Shown: piece after piece, positions 31,641 to 42,486 of the stretch | Position numbering within the stretch: position 1 is the stretch's first letter | Layout: every line of letters begins with the position of its first letter | Source: Microbotryum silenes-acaulis | Taxonomy: Eukaryota > Basidiomycota > Microbotryomycetes > Microbotryales > Microbotryaceae | Assembly (NCBI GenBank): GCA_003665825.1 | Contig: QPFY01000013.1 | Span: forward strand, 434,001 to 498,000 | Direction of reading: 5' to 3' | Length of the DNA stretch: 64,000 bases | Translations under genes and position numbers: made by a program | Notes under the pieces: generated by a model | Databases searched by the model: none | The model's input: the letters and a program-made list of their open reading frames with translations, nothing else | Told to the model about the DNA's origin: nothing

Positions 31641-34415
31641 TCATACCACTGCACCTCGCAAACCCAAATTCTCCCGATGGAAGATGAACGGCTTGGGACC
31701 CAAGGCTTTGGTGAAGATATCGGCAAACATGTCGCCGGTGGCGATGTAGCGGACCTCGATCTCTTTCTCAGCTACCCTCTCGCGGACGTAATGTTCCGAG
31801 ATGCGAACGTGACGAGACCCCTGATGGTTGGTCGGGTGCTGCGCAAGAGCCAGCGAACCTTGGTTGTCACCGTAGAGTACGACGGGACCGGAGACCGGAG
31901 CGCCAAGTTCGGCCAGGAGTTCGCTCAGGTGGATGGCATCACCACTTGTGTACGAAAGAGAGAGGTACTCTGCGTCGGTAGTAGACTTGGCGACCCTGTG
32001 CTCGCGTTTGGAGCACCAAGCGATCGCGGCTCCAGACAAGATGAACGCGTAGCCCATGGTCGATCGCGAGGTCGTTAGACAGGCTCCCCAGTTCGCGTCC
32101 GAGTAGCCATGGAGTGGTTGGCTGGTCTTGCGATAGGTGAGCCCCAAGTCCAGCGTGCCTTTGATGTAGCGGAGGACCTGCTTGATGGCTGTCCAATGCT
32201 CCGGGCCGGGCTGCTGGGAGAAGCGAGCGAGGTAGCTGACCACGAAGGCGAGGTCCGGACGAGTTCCGACTGCGGCGTACATCAACGAACCGATGGCCTG
32301 CAAGTAGCGCGTACGATCCTGAGGGGTGGCTGCCAAGTCCTCGAAGTCAAGGACGACACCTGGCTGCATTGGAATACTTGCCGGCTTGGCATCGGTGAAT
32401 TGGAACCTGGCAAGGATGTCCCGAAGGTAGCGCTCTTGTGAGAGCGTGATAGTGCCGTCTTGTCCACGTTTGACTTGGATGCCTAGGATATATTCGGCAG
32501 GTCCGAGACGTTTGATGCCGTATGCGAGTTCCAGCGCGTCAAGCACCCGGTCGATCTCGGCGGTAGAGGGACCAACCAAAAGCAAGTCGTCGACGTACAA
32601 GGCAATGTAGTGAGAGTGCCCGTCTTGTTCGCGGCGGTAGATACAGATGTCGGACCTGGTGGGGACGTATCCGAGGGACCGCAGAGTCGAGTCGATCTCA
32701 GCGTTCCAGATGGTGCCAGCCTGGCGAAGGCCGTAGATGGATTTGGACAGCTTGAGGATCTTGCCGGGCAGGTTGATGCCCTGAGGGACGCGCATGTAGA
32801 GAGGCTTGTCAAGTTTGCCGTGTAGGTACGCCTTGTTGACGTCGGCCTGATGGACGTGATAGCCGTTGGCCGCGGCGAGTGCGATGAGGGCTCGAATGGA
32901 CGTGAATTTGACGACAGGGGCGTAGTTCTTCTCGAAATCAAGACCAGGGCGTTGAGCACATCCGTGAGCGACGAGTCGGGCCTTGTGAGCGGTGATGTCG
33001 CCATGCTGGTTGCGTTTAGTCCGGAACACCCAGCCCGACCGCAGGAGGATCTCACCCGCGGGGAGCTCACAGGATTCGACGATTTCGAAGACCTCGTAAT
33101 CGTTCAGAAGCGAATCGAATTCATCCTGTGCCGGAGCGCCCCAAATGTCCTCTTGTCCCGATCGAATGACGTCGCCCCAATTTGCCGGATCGCGAACAAC
33201 TGACAAGTCGTGATCTGCGAAGCCGGCCTTGGTGGATGCGAAGGCAAGGAGCAGGCTCTTGAAAGAGGCGGTGGGTCCGTCGGGGCCGTCGACTAGCTGT
33301 TCCCGCGTGATCATGGTGGGAACGAGCTGGCGGCGAGTCCGGGGGCCATCAATGATGTTTTGAACGTCGACCTCACCGTACTTCCCTGGATCGGGACCAA
33401 CCTTGGCGACGTCGCCGTACTCCCAAGTCGGCTTGACTTTGGCGAGTGGAGCTGGATCCGGAGGTGGTTGCGGCAGGTTGACGGCTGACTCCGTCGTTGC
33501 GCTCGTGGTCGATGAGGCGTCATCGTTGTCGGCCGAGCTGGTGGAAGCCGGCGCCGCGGGTGCCTCGACAGGCGTTGGGGCCGATGGCCGTGGGGGAGGC
33601 TCGACAGGTGTTGGAGCTTCGACGGGTGGCGGCTGGGGGCAGTAACCCGGGATGGACGGCTGCGCCACGCGGGTTGGTGCGGTCGTGAAGGGGAACTCGG
33701 TTTCAACGAACGTCACATTTCGGCTCAGACTCACACGCATCGAGGAGGGGTCAAGAAGACGCCAGGCTTTCGCGTGTCGATCGGCCATTCGAAGGTGGTT
33801 GACGAGAACCATGGCTCGATTCGTCCAAGCGTTGAAACCAGCCCAAGTGGGCGGGCATGGTGGCATGCTAAAATAGTCCTTGATCAGCGCCGAGTACGCT
33901 TGGGCATCGCTGGGAGCATAGCGTGCGGCGAGGGCGAGCCAGCATTCATGCGCCGAGCCGCCCGTCTGAACGATTGGGCCGATGGTGGCCTTCGTGGTGA
34001 CGGTGAGCGATCCCGCTAGCGCGCGGGCCGCGTAGTCCTCCCAGCGCGAGCGTAAGGCGAGAGGCCACGAGGGGTCGTGCGTGCCCTTGCGCAGGTATGC
34101 GCAGACTTCGCGGGCGACGGTGACCGACATGGTCAGGTCCCAGTCAACGTAATTGTCCTCCGTAAGTTTTGAGTCGTCTGGGAAGACCGGAGAGTTGGCT
34201 GGGGGTAGGAGCTGACGCATTGAGAATGCGTCGTCGTCCCGTGCGGGGCGCTGGTTCCTGATCAGCTCGTCGAATTGCTCTTTAGTGAGCGTGACGGAGG
34301 TAGCGGAGGCGACGTCGTTGGTATGGATCGACTTTGATGACGGTGGTGGAGGCGTTGATGCCATGTCACCGTGGACGTCGAGGTCGCCCGCCGCTGATAG
34401 GCTAGGTGGGCTCAT
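31641..34415 (-). CDS. Copia-1 Gag-RT-RNase H fusion lacking protease and integrase
   Basis: A 924-aa open frame starting 4 nt after the 5' LTR ([10 protein letters not shown]). Residues about 60-220 are a UBN2-type Copia Gag ([31 protein letters not shown]). Gag then joins directly to the spacer that normally follows integrase ([20 protein letters not shown]), so the CCHC knuckle, protease and integrase are missing. The reverse transcriptase follows ([32 protein letters not shown] with the YVDD catalytic box) and then RNase H ([28 protein letters not shown]). Autonomous Copia polyproteins are usually 1,300-1,500 aa. There is no stop or frameshift in the remaining frame. It could only move with protease and integrase from another copy. 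Confidence 0.9.
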   Translation of the reverse strand: MSPPSLSAAGDLDVHGDMASTPPPPSSKSIHTNDVASATSVTLTKEQFDELIRNQRPARDDDAFSMRQLLPPANSPVFPDDSKLTEDNYVDWDLTMSVTVAREVCAYLRKGTHDPSWPLALRSRWEDYAARALAGSLTVTTKATIGPIVQTGGSAHECWLALAARYAPSDAQAYSALIKDYFSMPPCPPTWAGFNAWTNRAMVLVNHLRMADRHAKAWRLLDPSSMRVSLSRNVTFVETEFPFTTAPTRVAQPSIPGYCPQPPPVEAPTPVEPPPRPSAPTPVEAPAAPASTSSADNDDASSTTSATTESAVNLPQPPPDPAPLAKVKPTWEYGDVAKVGPDPGKYGEVDVQNIIDGPRTRRQLVPTMITREQLVDGPDGPTASFKSLLLAFASTKAGFADHDLSVVRDPANWGDVIRSGQEDIWGAPAQDEFDSLLNDYEVFEIVESCELPAGEILLRSGWVFRTKRNQHGDITAHKARLVAHGCAQRPGLDFEKNYAPVVKFTSIRALIALAAANGYHVHQADVNKAYLHGKLDKPLYMRVPQGINLPGKILKLSKSIYGLRQAGTIWNAEIDSTLRSLGYVPTRSDICIYRREQDGHSHYIALYVDDLLLVGPSTAEIDRVLDALELAYGIKRLGPAEYILGIQVKRGQDGTITLSQERYLRDILARFQFTDAKPASIPMQPGVVLDFEDLAATPQDRTRYLQAIGSLMYAAVGTRPDLAFVVSYLARFSQQPGPEHWTAIKQVLRYIKGTLDLGLTYRKTSQPLHGYSDANWGACLTTSRSTMGYAFILSGAAIAWCSKREHRVAKSTTDAEYLSLSYTSGDAIHLSELLAELGAPVSGPVVLYGDNQGSLALAQHPTNHQGSRHVRISEHYVRERVAEKEIEVRYIATGDMFADIFTKALGPKPFIFHRENLGLRGAVV

Positions 34416-34419
34416 AACC

Positions 34420-34618
34420 TTTCAGGAATCTGAAGCCGAGGCACGATACGCGTAAGCACGAGAGCCGAAGATGATAGTAAAGATAGTTGGAGAAAGATGA
34501 GAAGCGCTAAATGAGCGCGCGCCTGGCAGGATCGAGACGCGCGAGGCGACTAATATCAACAACTAGTAACTAATCATAATCGGGAATACGAGTGGGATGA
34601 AACAGCAATATATTGACA
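34420..34618 (-). repeat. Copia-1 5' LTR
   Basis: A 199-bp LTR in minus orientation. Its outer end is preceded (in element sense) by GTTGC and then R2 repeat sequence. Its inner end abuts the GGTTATG primer site. Confidence 0.85.
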
Positions 34619-34720
34619 GCAACTACCCTGACCCACGAAGCCCCAAGTCTATGCTCGGTCACAGCAAGACGCGGTAGAGGCCCCTCGAAACCTCCACCTC
34701 AGCAGTCCCTGGCCCCTCAA
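34614..34720 (+). repeat. R2 repeat, right-end piece flanking Copia-1
   Basis: CTACCCTGACCC through CCTCAGCAGTCCCTGG repeats the end of R2 at 29035-29130. Together with the inverted R2 piece at 31034 it shows that Copia-1 landed inside an R2 copy. Confidence 0.7.
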
Positions 34721-34956
34721 AGCCGACTTTCTGCCTGTGTCTGCTGATCCCTCCCTTGACTCAGAACCCCGAAGCCAAAGAGCGCGAGCCACCGTCGAGT
34801 CGATCCCAAATCGCGAGCCGGTCCATGAGCAACAGAAGCAGACCTGTAATAGATGAAAAAAAGAAGGCAAGATATTTAGTATACAGTGTTTTGTTGGAAG
34901 ATGAAGTGTGATGTGTGTGTGTGTGTGTGATGGTGGGGGGAAATCGAACCCAGCCT
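34721..34956. other. LINE 3' untranslated side with (TG)n tract
   Basis: No gene. A (TG)n microsatellite lies at about 34910-34929, just downstream (in minus sense) of the LINE stop at 34957. A short T-rich/A-rich patch lies near 34852-34862. Confidence 0.4.
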
Positions 34957-36800
34957 CTACTGCCCTCGCCCGCCCCTTGCTCCTCCCGCCCTCAACTTCA
35001 TCCTCTCCTCCAGTACCACCCTCCTCCTCTCCACGCTTTCCATCCTCGTCCCGTGCTTCTGCATCCTCCATCTCCCACTGCTGATCATCTCCAAAACCAT
35101 CCCCGTGAAGATCTCGATCGTCCTGCCCGCCCCTTCCTGTTCGCTGAGCTTGGCCTTGAGCTTGGGCAGGCCAAAGAGCCGTTGCAGTGTCGTGTACTGG
35201 GCGTCCTCGATCGTGTCGCACCCGAGTGCGTCGCAGAGCACGCCCCTTGCCGCGATCCAGACGTTCCGCGAGTCAACGCAGTCGAAAAAGTAGTGGTCGG
35301 TGTCGTCCACCGGCGCTTTGCAGACGAGGCACGCGGGAGAAGTGTCGTGCTTTTGCTCGTGCTGGAGCTTGCGCGTCGGGGTGAAGCGGAGAATCAGCTT
35401 GAACCAAACTTCCCTCTCCCTCGCCGTCAGTGCCTTCGAGTTGACCGCCTTCCAGAAGCTCCTGAGATCGTCCGGCTGCGGTGGTCCCTTGAGCCCGAGC
35501 GTGTTGGTAAAGGCCTTCGCGTTCAGGATCCAGCGGATGCGACGGATTGTGTAGGATCGAGCCGTGTTCAGCAGCGTATACTGGCTCGCCTGTTATGGAA
35601 GCACCGGGTCCGGAAGGCGCTGCTCCATTGCGAAGCGGGCCACGGGCTTGGGGATGATCGCCTCGAGCGGTGCGCTGGTGCCGATCCGGGGAGGCACGTT
35701 GAGCCGTCCCGCCGCCACCGCCGCCGCCAAGGGCGTGTTCTTGTGTCGATCGACAGTGAACCGGTACCAGGCCGCGATTGCCAGTCGCTGTGGGAGCCCG
35801 CGTCGATCGTACTCGCTGTTGTCGCCGAGCACATCCGCCGGCGGCGTCCAGAGGTGAAACCCCCCACCCGCATACAACTCGCGCCGATAGAGATCCGCCA
35901 CCTTCGGGTAGCCCTGGAGACGAAGGTAGTCAGGTACATGAACCGCGTAGATGGTCTGTTTCCCTCTGATGGGGGTGTGGAGGCTGCCGAGCAGGGTGGG
36001 CAGCGCGAGCAGGTTCGCGGTGGTCAAGGCCCTCGGGTTGACCTGCGCGTCGTGATGTTTCGGAACGCCCAGTGCGGCGTGCCATCGGGGATGAAGGTCG
36101 TTGGGGATGGGAGTGGATGGATGTGGCCAGAGATCGGTGGCCAGGTCGAGGTCGGGCTGAGCTCGCTGGAGTGCTGCGCGCGCAAGTCCTTGCCAAATCG
36201 CGCCGGAACCGCCGAGAAGAACGTCCCAGATCCGTGCCGCAACCGCGTCCACGACGTCCTGCATCCTGATCACCCCCAGTCCCCCCTTGAGCTTGGCTGT
36301 GAACACGATGTCTCTGCCGTAGCTGGTCCTGCCCTTGCCCCCACGGACGAAATCAACGAGCATGTCATCGAGCTTCTTGACGACTTCGGGCGGCGGGATG
36401 TCGGCTGCAAGGAAGTGCAGGATCTTGGGGATGGCGTACCGATTGACGTAAAAGGCACGGGTGTGGTGCGTGAGCCAGCGGTGCTGGACCGCCTCCAGCG
36501 TCGCCTCGAGGCGTTCGATGAGATTCGCGTAGGCGAGTTCGGTGTCGCCGCTGGGGTCGAAGGGGAGGCCGATCCACTCGAGCGACTCGCCTGCGGCCTT
36601 GACGACGAGCGGGCGTTCCCCCGGGTCCCAGCGGCGTCCGATCGGTAGGACGACCGTCTTGTCCGTGTTGAGCCGGCCATTCGTTGCATGCCTCCAGTCG
36701 AGCGCCAGGTCATCGAGCAAGTTGAGTGACTCCAAGCCCGCGACGGCGACGACAACGTCATCGGCAAATGCAAGTGATGTAATGGCGCGGCTCTGTGGGT
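34957..36800 (-). pseudogene. LINE ORF2 copy A: 5'-truncated RT end and C-terminal zinc-binding domain
   Basis: Non-LTR retrotransposon fragment beginning inside the RT fingers/palm at ITSLAFADDVVVAVAG (FADD catalytic box), followed by the thumb (LNTDKTVVLPIGRRW) and a long C-terminal region. An in-frame TAA at 35593-35595 interrupts it. Beyond this the frame continues unbroken through TPTRKLQHEQK and a CLVCKAPVDDTDHYFFDC zinc-binding region to the stop at 34957. No RNase H domain was recognised. Its 5' end is fused to copy B at about 36800. Confidence 0.85.
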
Positions 36801-39618
36801 ACGGATGAAAAATCGAAGCGCCACCGAATGAACGATGTCGCCGATCGAAATCAAGCCCAAGCCACCGTCCTCCCGAGCCTGGAACACGAAATCGCGAGCG
36901 ACGGTATTTCGCCCTGCTCCTCCCCAGACAAAATTCGTAAGTGCCGTCTCCGCCGCCTTAATGAACCATTGAGGCGGTATGTCGAAGGACAGCACGTGGA
37001 GGACCGTCGAGATGATGTGAGCGTTGGCATAGAAAACCTTCCCACTCGGCGAAAGTGTCCGGTCTCCAGCGGCGCGGGCCTTGGCCTTGATCCTGTCAAG
37101 CACATGGGTCCAAAACAGTTTCGAGTCACCGTGGTGAAAGAAGGCATAGCCGCACCACTTGAAGCTCTCCCCCTCCTGCACCGTTGGCAGCGCCTGCGCA
37201 GTCTCGTCCCGAAGCCAGTTCGGTCCGAGTGGTAGCACCAGCGTCTTGTCCGTGTTGGTCTTCCCGTTGGTTGCCTCGTACCACGTCTGCGACAGCGTTT
37301 GCAGCTTCGACAATGCCGCCGGTGACTCCACCACCACCACAGCATCATCGGCAAACGCCAGATGCGTAAGCTGCGCACGCGGCCCCCCTGGCCACACCTT
37401 CTGCAGGTCGAGCGCGATCCCGCGCCGCACGAGGGCGTCGAGGAAGGGTTGGAACGTGATGTTCCAAACCGGGCACGAGAGGGGATCCCCCTGACCGAGA
37501 CCACACAGCAACCGCACCAAGTCCGTGGGGAACCCATTGACAAGGTAGCGCACCCCCAGAGTCTCGGGATCGTAGAGAGCGCGCCAGCAGCGAGATGAAA
37601 CGCTCGCCGAACCCAAAGGCCGCAAAGACCTCGAAGATCCAGGCGTGATCGACCCGATCGTACGCGCTCTGCTGATCCAAAGACAAGAGGGCGCCCTCGG
37701 GGAAAACTTCAGTGCCTAGCGACTTGAGTTTTTCGAGAAGGAGAGTGAGATGACTTCCCGCGTCCGCTGAACGTCTTGATGGCATGAAACCGTGTTGCGC
37801 CGGCGGCAAAAGCTCGCCGAGCACCCCATTGAGTCGCGCCACCAAAACCTTGCTGAGGACCTTGTAGGTCGTCTCGCGCAATGTGATCGGTCGGTATGCC
37901 CCCAGTGATTTCAGATTGGCCCCCGGTTTATTCTTGGGCAAGAGCCGCACCAGCCCCTCTGCCAAGGACGCCGTCATTTTGCCGCCCTCCCAAATCGAGT
38001 TGAACAAGTCCAACAGCTTGGGAGAAAAGTAGGTTGGCAGCGCCTTGAAGAGCTCGTACGGAATGCCCGAAGGCCCCGGTGATCGCCCCGAATCCGTCTT
38101 CTTCAACGCCGCTTCAACCTCGAAGAGGGTGAAGGGCTCGTCAAGCGCCACTCTCGCTTGACGAGGCAGCCGACGACCGAACGTAGGGCCCGAGCGGTCG
38201 TCATCGTAGCATTTCGCTGCGCGAATAGGGTCGAGCAGAGACCGGCGTGCGTTCGTCGGGTCGCCACGAGCTGGGTCCGGTGTGAAGAGCGACTGCGCGT
38301 GCCGTGAAGCAATACCCAGCGCCACCTGCATGTCAACGGTCTCGGTGCCATCCACATCCTCCAGCGAGACGATGCTCGTCTGGCGACTCCGGCGGTTGAG
38401 GCGCGTGCGAATGCTTGCCGATTGACCTTCCCTCGAGTCGACTGACGGCACATGCGCACGAATGCGCAGCCACTGAGCCTCCTTTACCGTCAACTGGTCC
38501 AACCGCGACTTGGCAAGAGCATACGCATCGCGCTCGGCCTCATTCATGTGCTCACCGCGTGCCTCCAAAGCCTCCATGACGGATTGGCTCTCGGCCCGCA
38601 GTCGGCGCATGTCGGCACGAGTCGAGCGGTATCGTGCATGGCCAGCGACTGCAACCGCCCGCAGAGCAGCGTCATAGACGTCGCCGAGCGGAGCGGTCCC
38701 CTCGAGCCTTTGATAGACCTCGTCGACGACCCCGGGAATCGATGCGACAAAGTCTTGATCGTCAAAGACCATTGGGTTGAGCCTCGAAATGAAATCGCTC
38801 GTAGAGGAAAGAGAAAGGGGGGGGGGTTCGGCATCAGCGTTCGATGTAGGCAAAGCGAAAGTTGCAACTACAGGTCTGTGGTCCGAACAGGGCGCGTCGA
38901 AGAGCGTAGAAGCGCTCAACAACCGGTTCGCCCAACTGGATTGGACAAGAATATAGTCGATCCGCGACCACGAGCAAATCTTTCGCTCTTCCCCTCTACC
39001 ACGGTAGTGAGGACGAGTGAATGCAGAGGTGCAAGGATGGACATGTCGGACCGTGTCGAGTGCCTTGAACGCGATCTTTGACAGCAAGGTCTACCAGTGT
39101 GATACAGGAGTCCAAGCGCGATCGGTGATGGACACTCGGTTGACCGATACATCCGGACAATCGTTGAGATCGCCGGCCAAGATCCGAAGAGTCTTGGGTC
39201 CCGGGGCGTTGAAGTGCAGAAGCCCAAAAAAGTCGCGACGATCGTCCTCCTTCACCGGCGCGTACATGTTGATGATCTCGACATCGAGCTCCTCAAGACG
39301 AAACACCGAGCGCAGAATCCGACCGTCGAAACGAGGAGCTCCTGCAAAGACGACCGGGGTGGAGGAAAGGAGATGGCCCGCCAAAGGTGAGCCATCGGGT
39401 ATAAGGGTAAGGACATGAGGAGTGAAACGAATACAAGCCCCTGGCCAAGCACTCTCGAAGCCTTCGCGCGACGCGTTGTAGCTGAGGTGGTGCTCTTGCA
39501 GGAGGATGGCCGCAGGGGCCGGCCGAAGGGTTTTGAGATAACGGATGATTTTGACTTGATTGACTGCGTTCTTCATCGATCGGACGTTGAACGTCAACAC
39601 GGTGAGGGACTCAATCAT
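36801..39618 (-). pseudogene. LINE ORF2 copy B: endonuclease and reverse transcriptase, 3' end missing
   Basis: Starts MIESLTVLTFNVRSMKN, an AP-type endonuclease N-terminus, with LLQEHHLS, NMYAPVKEDD, LAGDLNDCPD and later CSDHRPVVATF. A TAG at 39091-39093 breaks the endonuclease. The RT follows: SGIPYELFKALP, LLPKNKPGANLKSLGAYRPITL, QHGFMPSRRSADAG, LLSLDQQSAYDRVDH. A one-base frameshift lies near 37587, after which GLGQGDPLSCPVWN and LAFADDAVVV continue. The copy stops near 36800 after GDIVHSVALRFFIR, where copy A begins. Non-LTR elements lose 5' ends during insertion, so a missing 3' end points to later rearrangement. Confidence 0.85.
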
Positions 39619-39681
39619 GATTAAATCAGTTTGTTGGAATCAACGATGATCCCGAAATGATCAACAAAAAAAGAAGAACGG

Positions 39682-39736
39682 CTGGACCAGGAGTCGAACC
39701 TGGGTCACTTCCATTAATCGGAAAAGCTTTGACCTC
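39682..39736 (-). repeat. tRNA-like 3' half next to the solo LTR
   Basis: On the minus strand CCAGG-TTCGACT-CCTGG is a good T-arm followed by TCCAGCC. The expected anticodon arm does not fold with a uridine at position 33, and the 5' half is absent because the LTR begins at 39737. It could be a tRNA remnant or the head of another SINE. It lies between the LINE ORF2 start and the LTR. Confidence 0.4.
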
Positions 39737-40023
<287 letters not shown>

Positions 40024-40073
40024 ACCTCTAAGCTATCCGGCCCCCGATATCAGTGCAAGGTCTACTAACACCT

Positions 40074-41911
40074 TCAACACAGTTCAGCGCCGCCCCCCTC
40101 GAATTCGGTCACCTCGGACCTGTGACCCCCTGAACTGTTGCCTCCTGAGCCGTCACCCCCTGATGCACCGAGGATCATGGCGGATCCCGCCCGGGTGACA
40201 CGTCGGTTGCCGGGTGCCGAGCTCGAACGAAGGCGTCGAGGACTCGTCGAGGCTATCGAGGTTGTCGAGGTTGCCGATGATCCCGACGTGCCACCGGACA
40301 AAGGCGAAGGAGAGGTCGGGGTCGAAACGGGCGCCGCCGCCGTCGTCTGCGTCTCCTTTGTTGAGCCCATGGTCGCGCGCGTCTACGTCTCTTCCCCAGT
40401 GTCGCCGCCCTCCGGTTCGGTCGAAGCGACCGACTCGTCGCCGTCGTTCGCGTCGTCCTTGTTGCCGGTCGCTGCACCTGCGGGGTTAGCACGAGGTCCC
40501 AGCTGGATCATGTTCGTGCCACAGACACGAGAGTTCAATGCAGCAGGCCCACCGTGCTTCCCATTCTTTCCAGCAACTCGGAAGCCGGTGGTCGAAGTGG
40601 AAGTCGAGGCCCCCGGAACAGGGGCGGCGGTGGCCGGAGTCGAAACCGGCTTCCTGCAAGCGCCCCACTGGTGTCCGGCGCGATCGCACACCGCGCAGTA
40701 GTGCGTCTCGAATTTGTGTCGCAAGCCGTACTTGGCGCCCAGGATCTCGATCTCTTGTGGCAAAGCGGCGTTGAGCGCAGCCTTCTACGTCTCGATGGAG
40801 CCTTGGAAAAGATCAGCATGTAAGCGAAGGTACGCGCAGTGGAACCCGTCTTCGGTCATGGCCATCGGATCGCCATTCGGATCGACCGCGAGGCCCCGCT
40901 GTAATTGCATCAGGGTATAACCTTGCGTGCGACCTGCGCCGCCGAACGAAAGGGTGAGAGCATCATCGAGAGATTTTCGGAGCACGGAAGCGGGGATCGC
41001 GCTGGAGGAGTAGGGCAAGGTGAATCGCACCTGAACGACGTGGTTAAGGGGAGAGGCGCTGGGGAGCTCGGTGACCATCTCCTTACCGTGGTAAGGGAAT
41101 GGGCCCGCGGCAGCGGCTTCGAGACAGGCTTGCTCGGATTCGAATACAAGCTCGTACATGTGACGAGCGATCGGGAACCGCTTCGTGGCTTTCGTCACAA
41201 TCGGGTTCAGCTTCACGCATTTCGAAAAAAGCTTCTCGACCTCGGTGAAAGGGTGAGATTGCTCTCAAGCCTCACTGATTCCGAATCCAAACAGAAAGGA
41301 TCAAAAGGTGTAATTCGCAGGCGAAGAAAGACTACCAAAAGGACTAAGGTCAAGAGGTGCCCGTGGCGCCGCGCGCAAGTAAAGCTTAGGCCGCTGAGGT
41401 TGGCTTGAGTTGTCGTGAGGCGTAAGCGGAGCGGCGCCTTACACTCGGGGTCAAGCACGACGCCCTCGGGCCGCGCGAACATGAACGGCGTCTCGGCCAA
41501 TCCAAAGTGCTTGCGCAGCGCGATCTGTACAAGACCTCTGGGTGATCCAGGACCATCCATAATGACTCGAATCACATTGGAGGCCGGGGCTGCGTCGTTT
41601 CGCACCGCTCTTTGGGCGGCTCGTGCGAGCGCTGGCGCCTGCGAAGGCGGGGTCGAGGCGTCGTGCATCAGGACCATCAGTCGGCGGGTCGACTTGCTGG
41701 AGGGAACAATCCCGAGTGCTTGAAAGGTCTTCTGCATCAATTTCTCATAGTCCAACCGGACCTGAGTTGCCTCGGGGGACCAGGCTGGAGGATTCGCGGT
41801 TCCTCCAGTGACCGTTTCACGCGTTCGCGTGTTGAGTGATTCGTCACTCGCGCCATTACCACCCAACGGGTCGTCGGGCGGGGACGCATGGGCGCCGGGC
41901 GGATCCGGCAT
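40074..41911 (-). pseudogene. LINE ORF1 (Gag-like, CCHC zinc knuckle), disrupted
   Basis: RNA-binding ORF1 of a LINE, upstream (in minus sense) of ORF2 copy B and probably part of that element. It starts MPDPPGAHASPPDDP and has a central domain (TKATKRFPIARHMYELVF, NHVVQVRFTLPYS). The CCHC-type knuckle is CAVCDRAGHQWGAC, and a Ser/Thr/Gly-rich tail follows. Damage: a roughly 208-bp R4 repeat sits inside it at 41241-41448, an in-frame TAG is at 40785-40787, and another TAG at 40383 may be the true end or a further break. Confidence 0.8.
41241..41448 (-). repeat. Dispersed repeat R4, copy inside LINE ORF1
   Basis: About 208 bp shared with 43763-43960, from CTCGGTGAAAGG to GAGCGGCGCCTTACA(C/A)TCGG. 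It interrupts LINE ORF1 after VVLDPECK. On the minus strand both copies stay open and read LTLVLLVVFLRLRIT followed by FDPF, but no function can be assigned. Confidence 0.65.
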
Positions 41912-42064
41912 CGGTTGTTGGTGTTGTCCTGTAACGCTTAAGGGGCTTCGAGGTCAACTACACACGCTACACCACAGAAACTCAGGCCAGATGTTGGACA
42001 AATCACGTGATTTGTTAGTGATTTTGTATTGCGCAACCCGGCACAATTTGACATCACGTTATCC

Positions 42065-42148
42065 GGTCCCATCGTATATCGGCTAGTACACTCGGTTTTG
42101 ATTGCATCAGGACGTCCGAGAAAGGCCGGTTCGATTCCGGCTGGGACC
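42065..42148 (+). tRNA. tRNA-Gln(TTG) with a 13-nt intron
   Basis: The acceptor GGTCCCA pairs with TGGGACC. The anticodon stem CTCGG/CCGAG encloses TTTTGA, a short intron (TTGCATCAGGACG) and T, giving anticodon TTG. The T-arm is GCCGG-TTCGATT-CCGGC and a T-run follows directly. It is closely related to tRNA-Gln(CTG) at 29671, which has no intron. Confidence 0.93.
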
Positions 42149-42486
42149 TCTTTTTTTCCTGCCAGTCCTGTCTTTGTTCTGTCCCCTGCGTTCTGTGACA
42201 TCGAGTCCTCGCAGCTCTGATGGCCAGGAGGTATGCAGTACTCGCCCATTTTTTCTTTTTTCTTCTTTTGCACCCACGCGGAAGTCGAGCTAGTAGAGAG
42301 CGAGGCGCCGGCGCTGGGCATTGGATCGCGGAAGTCGACGTCCCCGAGACCGAGTGGCGAGTGCGTCATCACTCGCTTCCTTCCTCCACTCACCGACGTC
42401 CCCTGTATCAAGGTTTCGAGACCCGCAGGTCACCCGAACCCGCTCTTCTCATCCAAAACCCCTCTCAAAGCACCCACTAAGCTCGC

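Larger units (their letters stand above)
31439..34618 (-). mobile_element. Copia-1 LTR retrotransposon, internally deleted copy
   Basis: Minus-strand element with its 5' LTR at 34420-34618 and 3' LTR at 31439-31627; the 3' LTR lacks about ten terminal bases. Shared parts of the two LTRs are identical by eye, so insertion was recent. The primer site GGTTATGAGCCC follows the 5' LTR directly (34419-34408). Between the LTRs is a single 924-codon reading frame. The 3' end is duplicated in inverted orientation at 30176-31033. The outer flanks of this copy do not match each other. Confidence 0.85.
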
